Positions 49,035 to 50,271 of a stretch of 50,271 nt of DNA are shown piece after piece. The translations under genes were made by a program, and so were the position numbers. The DNA lies in contig SXPB01000345.1 of the NCBI GenBank assembly GCA_005776475.1, forward strand, positions 1-50,271. Direction: 5' to 3'. The notes beneath the pieces were generated by a model that was not told where the DNA came from, made no database searches, and saw only the letters and a program-made list of their open reading frames with translations. The stretch's first letter is position 1; every line of letters begins with the position of its first letter. This stretch comes from Planctomycetia bacterium. GTDB taxonomy: Bacteria; Planctomycetota; UBA1135; UBA2386.

Positions 49035-50271
49035 ATGAGCGACACGAAGCAGGCAAGCGATGCGCCGAAGAAGGACCACGGCGTGCTCTACATCGGTATG
49101 GACCTCGGCACCTCGCGGACGTCGGTGTCCGCGAGCAACGGCGTCCGCGAGACGGTCTACTCGATGGTCGGCTACCCGAAGGACGTCGTCAGCCAGAAGC
49201 TGCTGAAGAAGGACGTGCTGTTCGGCAAGGAGGCGCTGGAGAAGCGCTTGTCGCTGAAGATGTACAAGCCGCTCGAGAAGGGCGTGCTGAAGTACACCGG
49301 CGACGGCAGCATGGACGCCGAGGCGAAGGCCAACCTGAAGGCCGCCCAGGACCTGATCGGCGAAGCCATCCGGCTGTGCAAGCCGCGCAAGGACGAGCTC
49401 GTCTACTGCGTGATCGGCGCGCCGGCCGAAGCGTCGGTGAAGAACCGCGAAGCGATCATCGAAGCGGCGCGCGCGCACGTCGATTCCGTCATGCTGTGCA
49501 GCGAGCCGTTCTCGGTCGCCTACGGCCTCGACTGGCTCGAGGACGTCCTGGTCATCGACATCGGCGCCGGCACCACCGACCTCTGCCGCATGCACGGCAC
49601 GATGCCGGAAGAGACCGACCAGGTGATGTTCGACATCGCCGGTGACGCGGTCGACGCCGAGCTGGCAAAGCGCATCACCGAGACCTGCCCCGGGGCCCAG
49701 TTCACCGTGCAGATGGTCAAGGACATCAAGGAGCGCTGGGGTTACGTCGGCGACGCGCCGGAGCGCTGCATGGTCGAGCTGCCGGTGGACGGCAAGCCGA
49801 CGTCGTTCGACCTGACCGACCAGGTCCGCGCGGCCTGCTCGGTGTTGATCGACCCGATCCTGCGCGGCATCCACAAGCTCGTCGCCTCGTTCGACCCCGA
49901 GTTCCAGAGCAAGCTGAAGAACCGCGTGCTGCTCGCGGGCGGCGGTTCGATGGTGAAGGGGTTGGATTCGGCGGTCGAGAAGGCCATGAAGGAACGGCTC
50001 GGCGGCGGCAAGGTGATCCGCATCGAGGAGCCGATCTACGGTGGCGCCAACGGGGCGCTCAAGATTGCGCACGACATGCCGGCCGAGTTCTGGGAGCAGC
50101 TAAAATCGGGAAGGCGCCGTTGCAGGCGACGGGCCCGCGGCGGGCCCGCGCCTGAACGGCGCCGTACTGGAACGCGGCGGGGCGAAGTTGGGGCAGGCGA
50201 CGGGCCCGCGGCGGGCCCGCGCCTGAACGGCGCCGTACTGGAACGCGGCGGGGCGAAGTTGGGGCAGGCGA
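49035..50271 (+). CDS. mamK: MamK-like bacterial actin, 3' end running into a tandem repeat
   Basis: The start MSDTKQ is followed by the actin phosphate-1 loop IGMDLGTSRTSVS, then VGYPKDVV, VIGAPAEAS, SEPFSVAYGLD, phosphate-2 DIGAGTTDLC and the adenosine motif LLAGGGSMVKGL. These match MamK, the filament that positions magnetosomes, almost segment by segment to the end of the fold (AHDMPAEFWEQL, about residue 356, position 50102). MamK proteins stop there; here the frame stays open and enters a 71-bp repeat, giving an Arg/Gly/Pro-rich tail. The repeat length would bring a stop at 50295 if a third full copy follows. No other magnetosome gene is visible, so the filament may organise something else. 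The window edge truncates the gene. Confidence 0.88.
   Translation, partial: MSDTKQASDAPKKDHGVLYIGMDLGTSRTSVSASNGVRETVYSMVGYPKDVVSQKLLKKDVLFGKEALEKRLSLKMYKPLEKGVLKYTGDGSMDAEAKANLKAAQDLIGEAIRLCKPRKDELVYCVIGAPAEASVKNREAIIEAARAHVDSVMLCSEPFSVAYGLDWLEDVLVIDIGAGTTDLCRMHGTMPEETDQVMFDIAGDAVDAELAKRITETCPGAQFTVQMVKDIKERWGYVGDAPERCMVELPVDGKPTSFDLTDQVRAACSVLIDPILRGIHKLVASFDPEFQSKLKNRVLLAGGGSMVKGLDSAVEKAMKERLGGGKVIRIEEPIYGGANGALKIAHDMPAEFWEQLKSGRRRCRRRARGGPAPERRRTGTRRGEVGAGDGPAAGPRLNGAVLERGGAKLGQA
50122..50271. repeat. 71-bp tandem repeat with palindromic core, running off the window
   Basis: The same unit starts at 50122, 50193 and 50264, so two full copies and the first 8 bases of a third are visible, without mismatch. 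Each unit has a 15-pair palindrome (first copy 50123-50154: CAGGCG, one unpaired A, CGGGCCCGC, a central G and the mirror) and the shorter perfect palindrome ACGGCGCCGT. 71 is not a multiple of three, so each copy is read in a different frame. It could be a hairpin terminator that has been amplified, a minisatellite, or an assembly artefact at a contig end. Confidence 0.85.

Noticed and set aside
47415-50271. Start of a magnetosome gene island
   Set aside because: Only MamK is recognisable; the ATPase and coiled-coil genes do not match mam genes that I know, and none of the other mam genes occurs in the preceding 47 kb. Downstream sequence could change this.

Overview
The window is very GC-rich and densely packed. 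It is almost entirely protein-coding, and no gap between genes exceeds about 300 bases (the longest is about 180). The gene content fits a free-living bacterium of the Planctomycetota type or a similar deep lineage: membrane-anchored Ser/Thr kinases (one fused to a formylglycine-generating-enzyme-like domain), an ECF-like sigma factor, a secreted sulfatase, large secreted peptidases and a MamK-type actin. This placement is inferred from content only; there is no rRNA or other marker. I saw no tRNA, rRNA, CRISPR array, insertion sequence or prophage.

Layout. 1-2691: an M17-like aminopeptidase start (minus) diverges from a secreted dipeptidyl-peptidase IV (plus). 2805-13848: a complete 11-gene complex I operon, nuoABCDHIJKLMN, in which all ten junctions overlap and the NADH-oxidising module nuoEFG is absent. 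13884-15954: two SAM methyltransferases. 15983-20075 (minus): a Tat-exported, PaoABC-like molybdenum hydroxylase operon ending in a small Cys-rich protein. 20227-24964: a Ser/Thr kinase, a secreted protein and a sigma factor. 24996-29112: a sulfatase, a DoxX-like membrane protein and a peroxiredoxin-like gene with an in-frame TGA exactly where the family has its first redox cysteine, followed by a SECIS-like hairpin; this is read as a selenoprotein. 29160-31604: the kinase-FGE fusion. 31614-36525 (minus): an Lhr-type helicase followed by two paralogous envelope proteins. 36678-38507: an M28-PDZ peptidase.

38518-47232: a divergent biosynthetic locus. The minus arm encodes an acyl carrier protein, an intact ketosynthase, a degenerate chain-length-factor-like ketosynthase and a flavin-dependent halogenase-family protein. 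The plus arm encodes an AMP-forming ligase, an MMPL/RND exporter and a lipoprotein. The set resembles a reduced aryl-polyene/flexirubin-type pathway. 47415-end: a soluble BY-kinase-like ATPase, a coiled-coil protein and a MamK-like actin. The actin's reading frame runs into a 71-bp palindromic tandem repeat that continues past the window edge.

The most interesting items are the candidate selenoprotein, the MamK/coiled-coil/ATPase module without any visible magnetosome genes, the ketosynthase partner with Glu in place of the catalytic Cys, and three genes with a TANNNT box exactly 6 nt before the start codon, which suggests leaderless mRNAs.
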